Part shown: positions 27,090 through 35,457 of the stretch, in pieces
Layout of the letters: each line of letters starts with the position of its first letter
How positions within the stretch are numbered: position 1 is the first letter of the stretch
Assembly (NCBI RefSeq): GCF_004349145.1
Contig: NZ_SMFO01000004.1
Span: forward strand, 1-64,000
Length of the DNA stretch: 64,000 nucleotides
Direction: 5' to 3'
Source: Flavobacterium hiemivividum
Lineage (GTDB): Bacteria; Bacteroidota; Bacteroidia; Flavobacteriales; Flavobacteriaceae
The notes under the pieces: generated by a model
Databases searched by the model: none
What the model was told of the DNA's origin: nothing
Seen by the model: only the letters and a program-made list of their open reading frames with translations
Translations under genes and position numbers: made by a program

Positions 27090-27794
27090 TTATGCTGGGT
27101 CGTTTAATAAGTCCAAAAAGTCAACTGCATTTGCTTCCATCTGATGAACAATTTTGTCAGTTTTTACAACTAAATGATTGTAGCCTACGTAAGCTATAAT
27201 TCCAACGACCAGACCAACAACGGTTGTTGTCATTGCGGTGTAAATTCCTTCTGAAAGTGCGCCAACTTCTATTTGTCCGCCAGAACTTGCCATTTTATGA
27301 AAAGCTTGAATCATCCCGACTACTGTTCCTAAGAAACCAGTCATAGGTCCAGCTCCAGAAATGGTAGCTAGCATACTTACATTTTTTTCAAGTTTGTAAA
27401 TTTCTAGTTTTCCGGCGTTTTCAATTGCCGTATTGATATCATCAAGAGGCTTGCCAATTCTTGAAATTCCTTTCTCAATTAATCGTGCAACAGGAGATTT
27501 TGAATGGGCGCAAGCCATTTTAGCGTTATCTATGCGTCCATTTCTAATATTATCTCTAATTTGTCCCATGAAATTACCATCAATTTTTGATGCTTCATTG
27601 ATCGCCATCAAACGTTCGAAGTAAAGATACAGCGCTACAAAAAACATTAGAAATAGTGCCGTCATTATGATCTGACCCGCTAATCCTCCGCTTGTTAGTA
27701 ATTCGATAATAGATAATGTTTTTTCAACTGGAACCGCATCGGCTAAACTTTCTTGTGCAACAGATAGGGTATCTGCTTGTAACAATATACTCAT
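27090..27794 (-). CDS. exbB: MotA/TolQ/ExbB proton channel protein
   Basis: 234-aa inner-membrane channel subunit with three transmembrane segments (about 35-58, 135-160 and 180-205). It carries the MotA/TolQ/ExbB signature region GPMTGFLGTVVGMIQAF and TAMTTTVVGLVVGIIAY. It is the first gene of exbB-exbD-tonB-folC. The 226-nt upstream gap includes the terminator of the dehydrogenase gene at 28021, so a promoter is expected in 27795-27912, but I see no perfect TAnnTTTG box. Confidence 0.92.
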   Translation of the reverse strand: MSILLQADTLSVAQESLADAVPVEKTLSIIELLTSGGLAGQIIMTALFLMFFVALYLYFERLMAINEASKIDGNFMGQIRDNIRNGRIDNAKMACAHSKSPVARLIEKGISRIGKPLDDINTAIENAGKLEIYKLEKNVSMLATISGAGPMTGFLGTVVGMIQAFHKMASSGGQIEVGALSEGIYTAMTTTVVGLVVGIIAYVGYNHLVVKTDKIVHQMEANAVDFLDLLNDPA

Positions 27795-27912
27795 AGAAAT
27801 TTTCTTTATTATGGAAACGCTAATATATTATAAAAATTGTTATTTTTTTCGATTAATATATTAAAAACGGAAGACAGTAATTCGATACTAAAAAGAAGTA
27901 TTTAATACTGGG

Positions 27913-27968
27913 TAAAAAAAATCAGTTCGACAAATTCACTTTTTGAGTGAGATTGTGGAACTGATTAA
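27913..27968 (-). terminator. Terminator after the Glu/Leu-type dehydrogenase gene
   Basis: Stem AATCAGTTC (27920-27928) / GAACTGATT (27958-27966) with an inner partly paired region (CACTTTTTGAGTG) and a T run on the minus strand. Confidence 0.8.
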
Positions 27969-28020
27969 ATTATGCAATTTCAAACTAGTTAGAATGAAAG
28001 CTTGCAAATTTATAGTAAAT

Positions 28021-29247
28021 CTACACTAGTTGTTTTAAGGCAATTTCAAAGGCAGTAGCACTAATGTTAGTTTTACCGCTGTTTAAAGCGTGCGCTTTTT
28101 CAATTGCGTTTTTAATGGTTTCTGAGGTGTCAAGAAAAATAGCTTCATCGGTCATTTGTACTTTTTTCTCCATGAAATAAGCAAACACACGAGCCATTCC
28201 GCAATTAGATATAAAATCTGGAATCAAACTTACTTTGTGATCTACATCTTCCATAATAGGGCCAAAGAATATTTCTTTGTCAGCAAAAGGAACATTGGCA
28301 CCACAAGAAATTACTTCAAGTCCATTAGCAATTAAACTATCAATTTGAGACTGAGCAACTAATCTTGATGCGGCACAAGGAGTGAAAATTTCAGCACCTA
28401 TAGTCCATATTTTTTCATTGATTTCTTCAAAAGGAATCATTTTTTCAGCAACTAATTTGTTTCCGTCTTTTTTAAGGAATAAAGTTTTTATTTCTTCGAA
28501 AGTAAAACCATTCTCATTGATTAAACCTCCATCTCTGTCGATTATTCCTATAACTTTTGCACCCATTTCGGCTAAATAGAAAGCAGCAGCCGAACCTACA
28601 TTTCCAAAACCTTGTACAATAGCTTTCTTACCTTTTACATCACCTCCATAAGTTGCGTAGTAATGACGCACCGCTTCTGCAACACCATAACCGGTAATCA
28701 TATCTGCAATGGTATATTTTCTAGAAACATCTGGAGAGAATTTTGGGTTTTCGATTACTTTAACCACACCTTGACGCAACTGACCAATTCTGTTGATTTT
28801 GTCAGCTTCAGTAGGTTTGAAATGACCATTAAAAACTCCTTCTTGTGGATGCCAAACACCACATTCTTCTGTCATAGGGATCACTTCATGGATTTCATCA
28901 ACGTTTAAATCGCCACCCGTTCCATAATAACTTTTCAATAATGGTGATACCGCTTTGTACCAACGTTGTAAAACGCCTTTTTTTCTAGGATCATTTGGAT
29001 CGAAATTAATACCTGATTTTGCACCACCAATGGCTGGTCCAGAAACCGTAAATTTTACTTCCATTGTTTTTGCCAATGACAAAACTTCATTACTATCTAG
29101 GCCTTTTCTCATTCTTGTTCCGCCACCTGCAGCACCACCTCGAAGAGAGTTGATAACTGTCCAGCCTTCTGCTTCAGTTTCAGCATCTTTCCAGTTAAAA
29201 ATTATTTCAGGCTCTTTATTTTCGAATTTCTTTAATAAATCTTTCAT
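28021..29247 (-). CDS. Glu/Leu/Phe/Val-type amino-acid dehydrogenase
   Basis: 408-aa NAD(P)-dependent amino-acid dehydrogenase. The N-terminal dimerisation/catalytic domain has GGAAGGGTRMRKG and the active-site region GPAIGGAKSGINFDP, with the catalytic Lys in GGAKSG. The C-terminal Rossmann domain has VQGFGNVGSAAAFYLAEMGA followed by IDRDG. The family covers glutamate and leucine dehydrogenases and I cannot fix the substrate. A perfect TACATTTG box (minus strand, 29272-29279) lies 24 nt before the ATG. It ends at a clear terminator, and anmK lies upstream on the same strand. Confidence 0.88.
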   Translation of the reverse strand: MKDLLKKFENKEPEIIFNWKDAETEAEGWTVINSLRGGAAGGGTRMRKGLDSNEVLSLAKTMEVKFTVSGPAIGGAKSGINFDPNDPRKKGVLQRWYKAVSPLLKSYYGTGGDLNVDEIHEVIPMTEECGVWHPQEGVFNGHFKPTEADKINRIGQLRQGVVKVIENPKFSPDVSRKYTIADMITGYGVAEAVRHYYATYGGDVKGKKAIVQGFGNVGSAAAFYLAEMGAKVIGIIDRDGGLINENGFTFEEIKTLFLKKDGNKLVAEKMIPFEEINEKIWTIGAEIFTPCAASRLVAQSQIDSLIANGLEVISCGANVPFADKEIFFGPIMEDVDHKVSLIPDFISNCGMARVFAYFMEKKVQMTDEAIFLDTSETIKNAIEKAHALNSGKTNISATAFEIALKQLV

Positions 29248-29314
29248 TTACTGCGATATGTTTAATTTTGACAAATGTAAAAAATAGAATAATGTGAATT
29301 GTGTATTTGAGGTA

Positions 29315-30385
29315 TTATTTTGGTTGATAGATATTTCCGCTACTATGATCTGTTTCCGCTCCCGTTACACTTGATAGTACGTTAATTTCTCCGCGTAATT
29401 TCAGCACTCCCAGAAGAGCAAATATAATTGCTTCTTTAAATTCCAGAATTTTGTTGTCCGGAATGATGATTTGGATAGACGGTAAGTGAAATTGTATGCG
29501 CTCGATAAGAAAATCGTTGTAAGCACCGCCACCAGTTATAAGAAGTCTTCCATTTTTATTAGGTAAAGCTTGGGCAATTTGTAACGCTACATGTTCCGTA
29601 AAGGTTCTCATTTTATCCGTAATGTCTATTTCGAAGCTTTCTATAATAGGTAGGACCGTTTCTTTTACAAATTCGAAACCAAGAGATTTCGGGTAATTTT
29701 GTTGGTAGAAATCCAAATTATTTAATTCATTGAATAATGCTTCGTTAATTTCACCGCTTGCCGAAATTTGGCCTTTATCATCATAATCGAATCCGAACTG
29801 ATTTGCGTAGAAATTCAGAACGGTGTTGACTGGCGAAATGTCAAAGGCAATTCTAGTGCCGTTTTCTTCGAATGATACATTCGAAAAACCACCTAGATTC
29901 ATGCAATAATCATACTCTGGAAATAGGATGCGATCACCGATAGGGACTAAAGGAGCACCTTGTCCTCCTAACTGAACATCTTGTACTCTAAAATCACAGA
30001 CTACGGTTTGCTGTACTAAATCTGCAATCTCCGGTAAATTCCCAATTTGGAGTGTAAATCCGTTATGAGGTTGGTGCAATATCGTGTGTCCATGTGAACA
30101 AATGGCATCGAGATTTTCAATTTTATGGCGTGTTATAAAATCAGAAATAATGGAAGCAAGTAGCGAAGTATATTCCTGATTTAATTTTTCAAGCTCAATT
30201 TGTGAAAAATCTACTGCTGTTTTTAAAGTTTGTACCCAAGTTAAATCGTATGGAATAGTCTCACTTTCAAGGATAGTAAAGTCCCATTTCTTGTCTTTTA
30301 TTCGAAATTGAATATGTGCCAAATCAACTCCGTCTAATGAAGTTCCTGACATCACACCGATAACGTTATAGTTTTCTAATTTCAT
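29315..30385 (-). CDS. anmK: Anhydro-N-acetylmuramic acid kinase
   Basis: 356-aa kinase that opens and phosphorylates 1,6-anhydro-MurNAc to MurNAc-6-phosphate during murein recycling. Family motifs include MSGTSLDGVDLAHI at the N terminus, ICSHGHTILHQP, VVCDFRVQDVQLGGQGAPLV (first 20 residues), NLGGFSNVSF and LLITGGGAYNDFLIERI. The length is usual. The ATG lies 4 nt after a TAATTTTG box, suggesting a leaderless transcript. It diverges from the acyl-CoA dehydrogenase gene. With mpl and murF it shows that this genome both makes and recycles murein. Confidence 0.95.
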   Translation of the reverse strand: MKLENYNVIGVMSGTSLDGVDLAHIQFRIKDKKWDFTILESETIPYDLTWVQTLKTAVDFSQIELEKLNQEYTSLLASIISDFITRHKIENLDAICSHGHTILHQPHNGFTLQIGNLPEIADLVQQTVVCDFRVQDVQLGGQGAPLVPIGDRILFPEYDYCMNLGGFSNVSFEENGTRIAFDISPVNTVLNFYANQFGFDYDDKGQISASGEINEALFNELNNLDFYQQNYPKSLGFEFVKETVLPIIESFEIDITDKMRTFTEHVALQIAQALPNKNGRLLITGGGAYNDFLIERIQFHLPSIQIIIPDNKILEFKEAIIFALLGVLKLRGEINVLSSVTGAETDHSSGNIYQPK

Positions 30386-30397
30386 AATCCAAAATTA
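30383..30397 (-). promoter_or_regulatory. Leaderless-type promoter of anmK
   Basis: TAATTTTG (minus strand, 30390-30397), then GATT, then ATG. A TTG lies about 22 nt upstream of the box. Confidence 0.55.
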
Positions 30398-30407
30398 CAA
30401 ATCAAAA

Positions 30408-30438
30408 TTGATAATTTCACAAGAAAAAAGTATCTTTG
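30408..30438 (+). promoter_or_regulatory. Promoter of the acyl-CoA dehydrogenase gene
   Basis: TTG (30408-30410), a 20-nt spacer and TATCTTTG (30431-30438) match the Bacteroidetes promoter consensus exactly. The leader would be about 165 nt. Confidence 0.6.
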
Positions 30439-30607
30439 ACTACTTTTTTTAAATAAAAAGCAGGGTAAATTAAACAACGTGTAATAATATTCAATTCTAA
30501 ACTCAGAAGTAGTGTAAAAACAAAGCTAATTTTAGTTTTAAAGACAATGCTTTATACATTTTGTTTTGTTTCTAGAATTAAAAAAATTAATAAAAAGAAA
30601 TACAGTT

Positions 30608-31747
30608 ATGGATTTTAATCTAACAGAAGAACAATTAATGATTCAACAAGCCGCTAGAGATTTTGCTCAAAGTGAATTGTTGCCAGGGGTAATTGAAAGA
30701 GATGAATTTTCAAAATTCCCTACAGAGCAAGTCAAAAAAATGGCTGAACTTGGGTTTATGGGGATGATGGTTGATCCTAAATATGGAGGTTCTGGATTAG
30801 ATAGTGTTTCTTATGTGTTAGCAATAACTGAAATAGCTAAAGTGGATGCTTCTGCTGCTGTGATTATGTCTGTAAACAATTCATTAGTTTGTGCAGGAAT
30901 AGAAAAATATTGCAATGAAGAGCAAAAACTAAAATATTTAGTGCCGCTTGCAAAAGGTGATGTCATAGGTGCATTCTGTTTGTCAGAACCAGAAGCAGGA
31001 TCTGATGCAACTTCTCAAAAAACGACTGCGATCGATAAAGGAGACCATTATTTATTAAACGGTACAAAAAACTGGATCACTAATGGTTCGTCAGCATCTA
31101 CTTATATTGTAATTGCACAAACGGATGTTGAAAAAGGGCATAAAGGAATTAATGCTTTTATAGTTGAAAAAGGTTGGGCTGGTTTTGATATTGGTATAAA
31201 AGAAAAGAAAATGGGAATTCGTGGATCAGATACGCATTCTTTAATGTTTTCTGATGTAAAAGTGCCAAAGGAAAATAGAATTGGAGCTGACGGTTTTGGT
31301 TTTGCATTTGCTATGGCAGTATTAAACGGCGGTAGAATTGGTATTGCTTCACAGGCTTTAGGAATAGCAACCGGGTCTTATGAATTGTCATTGAAATATT
31401 CGCAAGAGCGTAAAGCTTTTGGAAAAGAAATTTTCAAACACCAAGCTATTGCATTTAAATTAGCGGATATGGCGACGCAAATCATGGCAGCAAAAATGCT
31501 GGTTTTGAAAGCGGCATCTGAAAAAGATCAAGGAATGGATATTTCTCAATCTGGTGCTATGGCAAAATTATTTGCGTCTCAAACAGCGATGGATACCACA
31601 ATTGAAGCGGTTCAAATTCACGGTGGAAATGGGTACGTTGCAGAATATCATGTAGAACGCATGATGCGTGATGCTAAAATCACTCAAATATATGAGGGAA
31701 CTTCAGAGATACAAAGAATTGTAATTTCGAGAACGTTAGTTTCATAA
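30608..31747 (+). CDS. Acyl-CoA dehydrogenase
   Basis: 379-aa FAD-dependent acyl-CoA dehydrogenase of beta-oxidation or branched-chain amino-acid breakdown. It shows the family signatures GAFCLSEPEAGSDA, WITNGSSAS, QALGIATGSYE and the C-terminal QIHGGNGYVAEYHVER and QIYEGTSEIQR. The Glu of YEGTSE is the catalytic base in short-chain types. The frame runs up to 30566, but the start at 30608 (MDFNLTEEQ) is the normal family N terminus. It has a good promoter at 30408-30438 and a terminator after it. Substrate chain length is not decided. Confidence 0.94.
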   Translation: MDFNLTEEQLMIQQAARDFAQSELLPGVIERDEFSKFPTEQVKKMAELGFMGMMVDPKYGGSGLDSVSYVLAITEIAKVDASAAVIMSVNNSLVCAGIEKYCNEEQKLKYLVPLAKGDVIGAFCLSEPEAGSDATSQKTTAIDKGDHYLLNGTKNWITNGSSASTYIVIAQTDVEKGHKGINAFIVEKGWAGFDIGIKEKKMGIRGSDTHSLMFSDVKVPKENRIGADGFGFAFAMAVLNGGRIGIASQALGIATGSYELSLKYSQERKAFGKEIFKHQAIAFKLADMATQIMAAKMLVLKAASEKDQGMDISQSGAMAKLFASQTAMDTTIEAVQIHGGNGYVAEYHVERMMRDAKITQIYEGTSEIQRIVISRTLVS

Positions 31748-31771
31748 TCCACTAAGTTTACGATTAGATAT

Positions 31772-31808
31772 AAATCCCGGCTCAAAATATTGAGTCGGGA
31801 TTTTTTTG
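31772..31808 (+). terminator. Terminator after the acyl-CoA dehydrogenase gene
   Basis: Stem AATCCCG (31773-31779) / CGGGATT (31796-31802) extended by CTCAA / TTGAG, followed by a T run. Confidence 0.9.
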
Positions 31809-31964
31809 TTTCGAGAATTGAATTCTTAATTTCCTGTTTATTCAGGATAATGTTTTTCAAAATACCGATTCGCTATAATAATTCCGTTATTTTTCATAGT
31901 TTTGGCTTGCCTTCAAGGATGCTAAGTCTTTAAAAAACACATTAAATAACCATAAACTTAAAAC

Positions 31965-32942
31965 ATGAAGAAAATACTGATGCTGCTTCCTTTTGTTCTA
32001 TTAGGATGTAAATCCAATGTAGATTTGGTTTCAAAGCCAAAAACCGCGACAGTAGACAAACCAATTGAAACGCTGTATAAGGTAAAAGAAAACGAAGTTG
32101 CTGCGACCTTGAAATATCTTGCTTCAGATGAATTAGAAGGACGAGATAGTGGGACGAAAGGAATGGAAAAAGCCGCAGATTATTTAGAGGAATTTTTTAA
32201 GACTAATAATGTAAAGCCATATTTTAATTCTTATAAAGACACATTATCTAACTTTAAAGGGACAGCTTACAATGTTGTGGGTTATCTTGAGGGAACTGAT
32301 CCTGTTCTAAAGAATGAGTTTTTAATAATTAGTGCGCATTATGATCACATTGGTTTATCAAAAGAGGCTGTTAATGGCGATTTCATAAATAATGGAGCTA
32401 ATGATGATGCCTCGGGAACTACTGCAGTTGCCGAAATGGCTAAGTACTTTAGCATTTCTAAGTCAAATAAAAGAAGTATTCTTTTTGTTCTCTTTGTAGC
32501 CGAAGAAAAAGGATTGCTAGGCTCTAAGCATTTGGCCAAAAAGCTAAAACAGCAAAACTTTAATCTCTACGCACAATTCAATATTGAGATGATAGGCCTG
32601 CCAATGAAAAGAGATTATCTGGCGTACCTGACCGGTTTTGAAAAATCGAATATGGCATCAAAAATAAACGAATATACTGGAAAGAATAGTATTGGCTTTT
32701 TGCCAAAAGCCGAAGAATACAAGTTATTTTACAGATCAGATAATTATCCATTTTATGATATTTTCAAGGTTCCTTGTCAGTCTGTTAGTACGTTTGACTT
32801 TGAGAATTTTGACTATTACCATCATGTTTCAGATGAATTTGAAAAAATGGACATAGTGCATATGACCCAATTTATTCAAGAAATGTTGCCTGCGATGACA
32901 AAAATGACCAATTCTTCTAGTCAAGAAATTCGCATGAATTAA
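31965..32942 (+). CDS. M28 family zinc aminopeptidase-like lipoprotein
   Basis: 325-aa exported lipoprotein (MKKILMLLPFVLLGCKSN, lipobox Cys at about 15). The M28 peptidase domain has AHYDHIG with the first zinc His, NNGANDDASGTTAVAEMA with the bridging Asp, VAEEKGLLGSKHL with the catalytic Glu-Glu, FNIEMIG and a late His in YHHVSDE. It is probably a periplasmic or outer-membrane-anchored aminopeptidase; substrate unknown. The SDR gene starts 56 nt downstream with its own leaderless-type promoter. Nothing notable was seen in the 157 nt between the preceding terminator and the start. Confidence 0.9.
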   Translation: MKKILMLLPFVLLGCKSNVDLVSKPKTATVDKPIETLYKVKENEVAATLKYLASDELEGRDSGTKGMEKAADYLEEFFKTNNVKPYFNSYKDTLSNFKGTAYNVVGYLEGTDPVLKNEFLIISAHYDHIGLSKEAVNGDFINNGANDDASGTTAVAEMAKYFSISKSNKRSILFVLFVAEEKGLLGSKHLAKKLKQQNFNLYAQFNIEMIGLPMKRDYLAYLTGFEKSNMASKINEYTGKNSIGFLPKAEEYKLFYRSDNYPFYDIFKVPCQSVSTFDFENFDYYHHVSDEFEKMDIVHMTQFIQEMLPAMTKMTNSSSQEIRMN

Positions 32943-32986
32943 ATTGTTTTTTGGAGGATCCAAACGGATGTTTTAAAGGTTTTGTT

Positions 32987-33001
32987 TATTTTTGCTATAT
33001 G
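32987..33001 (+). promoter_or_regulatory. Leaderless-type promoter of the SDR gene
   Basis: TATTTTTG (32987-32994), then CTAT, then ATG at 32999. This supports the ATG over an upstream TTG (32951). No clear -33 TTG at normal spacing. Confidence 0.5.
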
Positions 33002-33676
33002 AAAAAGATTATTATTACAGGAACAAGTCGCGGAATAGGATATGAGTTAGCATTGAAGTTTGCTAATGCTGGACATCAAGTGCTGGCCATTTCTAGAAAA
33101 ACGCCAAGAATACTTATTGAGCATGAAAATATAACTTGCATCGCTGTCGATTTGTCAAGCGAATCAGATTTAGCGAAAGTGGAGAAGGTGCTTTCTGCTT
33201 CCTGGAAATCAGTAGATGCAATTGTGCACAATGCAGGAAGTTTCTTGTCGAAGCCATTTGCAGAAACTACGCAAGAAGATTTTGAAAATGTCTATAAAGT
33301 GAATGTTTTTGCTGTTGCTAATCTAACGCGAATCTGTTTACCGTTTTTACAAAAAGGAAGTCATGTAGTTACTATAAGCTCTATGGGAGGAATTCAAGGA
33401 AGCTTGAAATTCCCTGGACTCGCAGCTTATAGTTCGAGTAAAGGAGCCGTAATCACTTTGTCAGAGTTGTTAGCCGAAGAATACAAAGAAAGAGGCATCT
33501 CGTTTAATGTATTGGCATTAGGAGCAGTTCAGACAGAAATGTTAGAAGAGGCTTTTCCAGGGTATCAAGCGCCAGTTAAAGCAAATGAAATGGCTGATTA
33601 TATCTACGATTTTACGTTAACGGCGAGTAAATATTACAATGGAAAAGTAATGCAAGTTTCTTCTACGAATCCGTAA
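32999..33676 (+). CDS. Short-chain dehydrogenase/reductase
   Basis: 225-aa classical SDR with an NAD(P)-binding Rossmann fold. The N-terminal TGTSRGIG glycine motif is followed by IVHNAG (NNAG-like). The catalytic triad is represented by Ser in ISSMGG and Tyr-x3-Lys in YSSSKGA. The frame extends upstream to a TTG at 32951, but the Rossmann fold begins only at the ATG at 32999. That ATG also has a TATTTTTG box 4 nt ahead of it. Substrate cannot be inferred. The SprT-like gene follows 38 nt later and may be cotranscribed. Confidence 0.9.
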   Translation: MKKIIITGTSRGIGYELALKFANAGHQVLAISRKTPRILIEHENITCIAVDLSSESDLAKVEKVLSASWKSVDAIVHNAGSFLSKPFAETTQEDFENVYKVNVFAVANLTRICLPFLQKGSHVVTISSMGGIQGSLKFPGLAAYSSSKGAVITLSELLAEEYKERGISFNVLALGAVQTEMLEEAFPGYQAPVKANEMADYIYDFTLTASKYYNGKVMQVSSTNP

Positions 33677-33714
33677 TTTAAAAACAATCTCCAAATTCTA
33701 AAAACCAAAGAGAA

Positions 33715-34314
33715 TTGAGCGAAACCTTAGCAAGATACATCCCAGAACATGCGGTAAAACCAGTTTTTGAACTCATTGTTGTCAATCAAGTCCATCTTAA
33801 GATTGTCAATGAGAGGCAAACCCGTCATGGTGATTATCGAAAAGGACTCAACGGAAAACATGAAATAACGGTCAATTCTAGTCTCAATAAGTATAAGTTT
33901 TTGATTACTTTGATTCATGAGATTTCTCATTTAGTAGCTTTTGAGAAATTTGGTCGAAAAATAAAGCCCCACGGTACGGAATGGAAATATTCCTTTCAAC
34001 GTTTGATGATTCCTTTTATTCGTCCAGAGATCTTCCCAAGTCAATTGTTGCCATTATTAGCTCGGCATTTCAAAAATCCGACCGCCAGCAGTGATACTGA
34101 TGCGACTTTGTCGCTGGCGCTAAAACAGTTCGACGCTCAAAATGATAAAAATTATGTGTTTGAGATTCCTTACGGCAGCGTTTTCAGAATCGAAAACGGA
34201 AAGATTTTCAAAAAAATTGCTATTAGAACCAAGCGTTTTGAATGTCTCGAAGTAAGCTCTGGAAAATTGTATCTATTTAATCCAAATGCTGAGGTAGAAT
34301 TGCTGCTGAATTAA
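33715..34314 (+). CDS. SprT-like zinc metalloprotease-fold protein
   Basis: 199-aa protein with a SprT-like domain: the zinc motif HEISH (in LIHEISHLVAFEKFGR) and a downstream His in PHGTEWKYSF. The C-terminal part (about 140-199) may be a small beta domain; the paired Cys of a zinc ribbon are absent. The start is a TTG codon. No ATG occurs near the N terminus, and SETLARYIPEHAV is the expected beginning of the family. It follows the SDR by 38 nt. Its role is unknown in Bacteroidetes; homology to eukaryotic Spartan proteases is only at fold level. Confidence 0.82.
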   Translation: MSETLARYIPEHAVKPVFELIVVNQVHLKIVNERQTRHGDYRKGLNGKHEITVNSSLNKYKFLITLIHEISHLVAFEKFGRKIKPHGTEWKYSFQRLMIPFIRPEIFPSQLLPLLARHFKNPTASSDTDATLSLALKQFDAQNDKNYVFEIPYGSVFRIENGKIFKKIAIRTKRFECLEVSSGKLYLFNPNAEVELLLN

Positions 34315-34386
34315 ATATAAAATATTTCTCACTTCGAGCGCAAGTATCTTGCTTGTGCTCACAAAAATATATTCTTGTAAAACGTA

Positions 34387-34426
34387 AAAAAAAGCACAGT
34401 CATTTTTAACAGACTGTGCTTTTTGT
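34387..34426 (+). terminator. Terminator after the SprT-like gene
   Basis: Stem AAAGCACAGTC (34391-34401) / GACTGTGCTTT (34412-34422) with an A run before and a T run after. A weaker hairpin (GAGC..CAAG / CTTG..GCTC) lies at about 34338-34364. Confidence 0.9.
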
Positions 34427-34507
34427 ATCCTTTTGTAAATGAATTTTATTTCTTGATAATGCTATTTGATTTTGATAATACTACAATAAAACATAGCCAC
34501 AAACTTG

Positions 34508-34578
34508 TCATCCTACGAAGGAGGAATCCCAGTTGCGGAAGTAGTTTGTTGAGGTTCCTCCCCCGTGGGAAGGACAAA
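34508..34578. repeat. REP-like palindromic intergenic element
   Basis: CTTGTCATCCTACGAAGGAG and its imperfect inverted partner TTCCTCCCCCGTGGGAAGGA (34555-34574) flank a less paired middle. The GTCATCC/CGAAGGAGGAATC pattern resembles dispersed intergenic palindromes I recall from Flavobacterium genomes. It lies in the gene-free stretch 34315-34695 between the SprT-like gene and mlaF. Copy number needs the rest of the genome. Confidence 0.55.
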
Positions 34579-34695
34579 CTAAATAGTAGATTTAGGGTGT
34601 AAAAATTTTACATTAATTTCGATGCTGATATGGTATAATCCCGAAGCATCGGCAGGAATAGTAAGTGTTAAAACAGCTTTTTCTACTCCTAAAAA
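34579..34695 (-). other. Protein-like reading frame directly after the mlaF stop
   Basis: In the same frame as the ATPase gene, 38 sense codons follow its TAA before the next stop at 34579-34581. The translation contains EKAVLTLTIPADASGLYHIS, which looks like real protein with alternating beta-strand character. It has no ATG start. It may be the tail of a lost gene cut off by the REP-like element at 34508-34578, or chance. I do not call it a gene. Confidence 0.3.
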
Positions 34696-35457
34696 TTATC
34701 CCTTCAAATACGCTTCTCTTACTTTCTTGAATAAATTAGAAGAATAAACAAAATCTACTACGGCTTCATTGTCAGTTATAAAAATCTCTTCTTTAGTTCC
34801 TTCCCAAGCTTTTAATCCGTCTTTAAGAAATAAAATACGTTCCCCAATTTCCATTACGGAGTTCATATCGTGGGTGTTAATTACGGTCGTTATATCGTAC
34901 TCTTCTGTGATTTCTTTAATTAAGTTGTCAATCAATATAGCAGTATTTGGATCTAAACCAGAATTTGGCTCATCACAAAACAAGTATTTTGGTTTGTTAA
35001 CAATGGCGCGGGCAATAGCGACACGTTTTTGCATTCCTCCCGAAATCTCAGAAGGAAGTTTGTCATGCGCATCAGTTAGAGCAACTCTTTCTAATACAAA
35101 GTCAACACGCTCCTTAATTTTAGCTCTGTTGTCTCTGGTGAACATCTTTAATGGGAATGCCACGTTTTCGGCTACGGTCATCGAATCGAATAATGCGCTG
35201 CCTTGAAAAACCATTCCGATTTCTGTTCGCAGCTCTCTTTTTTCATCCGCTTCGAGTTCCGAATAAACTCTGCCATCAAAGCAAATTTTTCCCGACTCTG
35301 GAGTGTGGATTCCTAAAAGGCTTTTTAGTAAGACCGTTTTACCGGAACCACTTTGGCCAATGATCAGATTGGTTTTTCCAGTTTCAAAAACAGTTGAAAT
35401 GCCTTTGAGAATCATCGCGTCTCCAAATGATTTTTCTATGTTTTTTATTTCTATCAT
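34696..35457 (-). CDS. ABC transporter ATP-binding protein, MlaF-like
   Basis: 253-aa ATPase of an MlaFEDB-type lipid transporter that moves phospholipid or related lipid between membranes. It has Walker A GQSGSGKTVLLK, a Q-loop, signature SGGMQKRVAIARA, Walker B KYLFCDEPNSGLD and the switch His in INTHDMNSV. The frame could start upstream at 35517, but the ATG at 35457 (MIEIKNIEKSFG) overlaps the mlaE stop region by 4 nt (ATGA) and is the usual N terminus. It is the second gene of the mlaE-mlaF pair. An mlaD gene is not adjacent. Confidence 0.92.
   Translation of the reverse strand: MIEIKNIEKSFGDAMILKGISTVFETGKTNLIIGQSGSGKTVLLKSLLGIHTPESGKICFDGRVYSELEADEKRELRTEIGMVFQGSALFDSMTVAENVAFPLKMFTRDNRAKIKERVDFVLERVALTDAHDKLPSEISGGMQKRVAIARAIVNKPKYLFCDEPNSGLDPNTAILIDNLIKEITEEYDITTVINTHDMNSVMEIGERILFLKDGLKAWEGTKEEIFITDNEAVVDFVYSSNLFKKVREAYLKG

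Noticed and set aside
32951-32998. Longer TTG-initiated form of the SDR
   Set aside because: The extension is not part of the Rossmann fold and contains the TATTTTTG promoter box.
34598-34612. Palindrome TGTAAAAATTTTACA downstream of mlaF
   Set aside because: It is short and AT-only in its core, and it lies inside the protein-like extension. Such palindromes are expected often in DNA this AT-rich.
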